A stretch of 37,483 bases of DNA from an uncultured Phocaeicola sp. (GTDB taxonomy: Bacteria > Bacteroidota > Bacteroidia > Bacteroidales > Bacteroidaceae), in NCBI GenBank assembly GCA_944320815.1, contig CALUIZ010000031.1, forward strand, positions 1 through 37,483, written 5' to 3'. The translations under genes and the position numbers were made by a program. Positions 36,201 through 37,483 of this stretch are shown piece by piece (the stretch's first letter is position 1; each line of letters starts with the position of its first letter). The notes beneath the pieces are model-generated. The model ran no database searches and was not told where the DNA came from. It saw only the letters and a list, made by a program, of their open reading frames with translations.

Positions 36201-36525
36201 GGTACGCCACGACTACATTTACAGCAGCTCGAAAGAAATGGCCGATGACTATATCACCCTAGGGGAATATGAGAAGGCAGAAAGGATTCTGGAAGCGCTG
36301 GCGAAGAATTCAGCCGAATATGCGGCGTGGTATCTGAGTCTGGATGATGCACGCTTCGCAAATTCTTACGAAAGCTGCATGCGCCATTTCTATATCCTTG
36401 ACGATATATGCAAGAGCATGAACAAGCTGAAACAGCCGGAAACGGGAGAAATCACTCCCAGAGGCGCATATTATCGCCAGACCTTCGAACAGCTGTACAA
36501 ACAGTTGGAGAACAGAATACAATAA
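33208..36525 (+). CDS. DUF2723 (GT117-type) polytopic glycosyltransferase-like protein
   Basis: This 1105-residue inner-membrane protein has a DUF2723 N-terminus, with the hallmark FWDCPEFITTGYKLEVGHPPGAP near residues 32-54. It has about a dozen helices in the first 680 residues, typical of a GT-C-fold transferase using a polyprenyl-linked sugar. The remainder is soluble and extracytoplasmic. It includes a TPR-like region near 980-1060 (KALEVLDYCEKV, GEYEKAERILEALAK). This family is placed in GT117 and is widespread in Bacteroidetes; the acceptor is not established. Its own promoter and an unrelated upstream region suggest an independent unit, with a deacetylase following. Confidence 0.88.
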   Translation: MKQYDKINNAVGWLVFAIAAFTYCMTIEPTASFWDCPEFITTGYKLEVGHPPGAPFFMLTANLFSQFASDPSQVAKMVNIMSALMSAACILFLFWSITCLAKKLVCPKDEDLTTGKLITIMASGMVGALAYTWSDTFWFSAVEGEVYAYSSLFTALVFWLILKWENRADEPHSDRWLVLIAYLTGLSVGVHLLNLLCIPAIVLVYYYKKNPHASLKGSLLALCGSMVLVAVVLYGIVPGIVKVGGWFELLFVNNFGCTFNTGVIIYMVILAASIIWGVYESYTVKSRKRMNISFLTTVGLLGIPFYGHGWSSVFIGIIVLAVLALYLFANVGEKYRVSARTLNTTLLAMMMIVVGYSSYAVIVIRSSANTPMDQNSPEDIFTLGEYLGREQYGTRPLFYGQTYASKPALKVVDDGCIYDVEEGAPVYQRKEKETPDEKDSYEIVRHKTDYKYAQNMIFPRMYSDTHAAAYESWVGGIQGRQVPYDQCGETIMVKIPTQWDNIKFFFIYQLNYMYWRYFMWNFAGRQNDIQGQGEIEHGNWITGIPFVDKMLVGDQSLLPSDLKDNKAHNVFYCLPLILGIIGLFWQAYKGERGIQQFWIVFFLFFMTGLAIVLYLNQTPQQPRERDYAYAGSFYAFTIWIGLGVAAITEWLTRKKMKETMAATIAGVVCLLVPIQMVSQTWDDHDRSGRYTCRDFGQNYLNSVQTEGNPIIFTNGDNDTFPLWYNQETEGFRTDVRVCNLSYLQTDWYIDQMRRPAYDSPSVPINWERIDYVSGHNEAVYVRPEAMATIEEFYKQNPEEARKEFGDNPYELKNILEHWVRSPKADLQMIPTDSIVVKLDKEAIKRSGMMTPDSIPDYMHISLKGKHILYKSELMMLEMLANTNWERPLYMAITVGADNQLNLSNNFVQEGLAYRITPFTHNQLGARIDSEKMYDNLMHKFKFGGINNPDIYLDETVLRMCDTHRRMFVSLASQLIREGKKDKALEVLDYCEKVIPSTTVRHDYIYSSSKEMADDYITLGEYEKAERILEALAKNSAEYAAWYLSLDDARFANSYESCMRHFYILDDICKSMNKLKQPETGEITPRGAYYRQTFEQLYKQLENRIQ

Positions 36526-36551
36526 TTGAGAATGAAGAATTAATGATTAAT

Positions 36552-36612
36552 AATGAAGAGTGGAGAATCCTGTTGTCCGCCATCCGGGATGACGGTTTCT
36601 TCACTCTCCATT
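36552..36612. repeat. Nested palindrome between the DUF2723 and deacetylase genes
   Basis: Outer arms AATGAAGAGTGGAGAA (36552-36567) and TTCTTCACTCTCCATT (36597-36612) pair over 16 positions with two mismatches. An inner helix, CCGCCATCC (36577-36585) with GGATGACGG (36587-36595), has one mismatch. AT-rich direct repeats (GAATGAAGA, AATTAATGATTAATAATGAAGA) precede it. It lies in the 103-base gap and may terminate the upstream gene or be a dispersed repeat. Confidence 0.7.
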
Positions 36613-36628
36613 GTTAATTTGATTTATT

Positions 36629-37240
36629 ATGCTGATAGAACAACCACCCAAAATACTGCGCCTGCTTTACCCCCGTGCACTCTGGCGCATGGACAGGAAC
36701 GAGAAATCCGTTTACCTGACGTTCGATGACGGACCAATTCCTGAAATCACTCCATGGGTACTGGACTTGCTGGACAAATATGGAATCAAGGCCACTTTTT
36801 TCATGGTGGGCGACAATGTACGCAAACATCCTGATGTGTTCAAAATGGTGGTCGCACACGGACACCGCATAGGCAATCATACATTCAACCATATCCGAGG
36901 ATTCGAATACCTGAGCCAGAACTATCTGCGCAATACGGACAAGGCGAATGAATATCTCCATACCGACCTTTTCCGTCCGCCGCACGGCCACATGCGCTGG
37001 GCGCAATATCATGTACTGAAGAAAAAATACCGCATCGTGATGTGGGACCTTGTAACCCGCGACTACAGCAAACGCCTCAACGGGCAACAGGTGTTCGAAA
37101 ACGTAAAGAAATACGTGCGCAACGGCTCCATCATTACCTTCCACGACTCTCTGAAATCGGAAAAGAACATGAAATATGCGCTCCCCCGCTCCATCGAATG
37201 GCTGCTGGAGCAAGGCTATACATTCAAGGTATTTGATTGA
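36629..37240 (+). CDS. Polysaccharide deacetylase family protein (CE4)
   Basis: This 203-residue metal-dependent enzyme of the CE4/NodB fold would remove N-acetyl groups from an amino-sugar polymer. TFDDGP at 31-36 supplies the catalytic base and metal Asp. H84 and H88 (HTFNH) complete the metal site. RPPHGH at 116-121 is motif 3, and a late FHDS matches the C-terminal motif. No signal peptide is apparent, and the N-terminus (MLIEQPPKILRLLYPRALW) is only weakly hydrophobic, so its place in the cell is uncertain. Substrate could be peptidoglycan, LPS or a lipid-linked sugar. The start ATG 36629 follows the nested palindrome by 16 bases. Confidence 0.88.
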   Translation: MLIEQPPKILRLLYPRALWRMDRNEKSVYLTFDDGPIPEITPWVLDLLDKYGIKATFFMVGDNVRKHPDVFKMVVAHGHRIGNHTFNHIRGFEYLSQNYLRNTDKANEYLHTDLFRPPHGHMRWAQYHVLKKKYRIVMWDLVTRDYSKRLNGQQVFENVKKYVRNGSIITFHDSLKSEKNMKYALPRSIEWLLEQGYTFKVFD

Positions 37241-37247
37241 ACGGCAG

Positions 37248-37388
37248 TCAGCGCACCCTTCTGTTCAGCTGATTGTCCGCCTTTTCCGGACGGGATTTTC
37301 CTATACGCTTCCCTCCTCTCTTTTTCCTTTTCTGCTTTGCCTTATAAGCGAAAGGATTTTTCTTGTTCATTGGTACCGGTTTTCTCAT
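37248..37388 (-). CDS. Very basic small protein (46 residues)
   Basis: This short frame on the - strand, convergent with the deacetylase and seven bases away, reads MRKPVPMNKKNPFAYKAKQK and continues with an Arg/Lys-rich middle. Nearly 40% of residues are Lys or Arg. A second ATG at residue 7 is possible. Stop codons bound the frame upstream, so it is not the end of a larger gene. It resembles small nucleic-acid-binding proteins in composition. It could also be a chance frame, and no domain is recognised. Just upstream TAAAGTTG (about 37402-37409) is one base off the -7 consensus. Confidence 0.4.
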   Translation of the reverse strand: MRKPVPMNKKNPFAYKAKQKRKKRGGKRIGKSRPEKADNQLNRRVR

Positions 37389-37447
37389 TGGCTTTCTCAA
37401 CTTTAGCGGCTACCGTCAAGTTAGAAGTGCAACTCCGCCACCGCCTT

Positions 37448-37482
37448 CCTCCGTCCTTGGAGCGTAGCGGAAAGGGCGGAGG
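37448..37482. repeat. Inverted repeat at the window edge
   Basis: CCTCCGTCCTT (37448-37458) and AAGGGCGGAGG (37472-37482) pair with one mismatch around a 13-base loop. Whatever follows is outside the window, so it cannot be told whether it is a terminator or a repeat copy. Confidence 0.4.
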
Positions 37483-37483
37483 A

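Overview
The window reads as chromosomal DNA from a Bacteroidales gut-type bacterium (Bacteroidaceae such as Bacteroides or Phocaeicola; genus not resolved from sequence alone). Support comes from the promoters, which match the Bacteroidetes -7 element TAnnTTTG before metG, mtnN, a NigD-like gene, an Rlm-type methyltransferase gene and the DUF2723 gene. Genes generally lack a clear Shine-Dalgarno sequence. The protein families are also typical of the phylum: DUF2723/GT117, YfhO, S9 dipeptidyl peptidases, NigD-like lipoproteins, and lipoproteins with an acidic surface-export signal after the lipid-modified Cys. No rRNA, tRNA, transposase, integrase or CRISPR array was found.

Layout. (1) 124-2166: metG. 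(2) 2233-10472: a surface-glycan locus with a Wzx-type flippase and seven putative glycosyltransferases. Six are on the + strand. One fucosyltransferase-like gene (7559-8392) is on the - strand and shares a divergent promoter region with a GT4 gene. No polymerase, initiating sugar-phosphate transferase or nucleotide-sugar enzyme is present, so the locus looks like an oligosaccharide assembly cluster, possibly of the protein O-glycosylation kind. (3) 10490-12979 (-): a YfhO-family membrane protein, diverging from mtnN-luxS (13133-14314), the two-step S-adenosylhomocysteine detoxification and AI-2 route. (4) 14528-17526: an S9 peptidase and a NigD-like lipoprotein. (5) 17647-28778: a tightly packed + strand run: THUMP methyltransferase with a repetitive basic/acidic tail, a second S9 peptidase, purD, an unknown membrane protein, a YqaA-like protein, mnmD, a CPA2 antiporter, znuA-like and znuC-like genes. 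Spacings are 4-30 bp or overlaps, so it may be transcribed as one or a few operons. It ends at a 78-nt hairpin. (6) 29040-32088 (-): a five-gene cluster of exported proteins (one small beta-barrel, one DUF3108-like protein, three lipoproteins). It has a long upstream leader and is bounded by inverted repeats at 28802-28879 and 32607-32681. (7) 32089-33207: about 1.1 kb without a convincing gene. (8) 33208-37240: a large DUF2723/GT117 membrane protein and a polysaccharide deacetylase, followed by a convergent 46-residue very basic small ORF.

The parts most deserving a second look are the exported-protein cluster at 29040-32088 with its leader and flanking repeats, the paired REP-like hairpins at 32607-32681 whose only stem difference is a compensatory base pair, the 16-residue repeat tail on the methyltransferase, the unrecognised DxD protein at 4621-5637, and the zinc-type ABC pair with no permease gene beside it. 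Nothing seen here proves a new system. All start sites and functions are from reading the sequence only.
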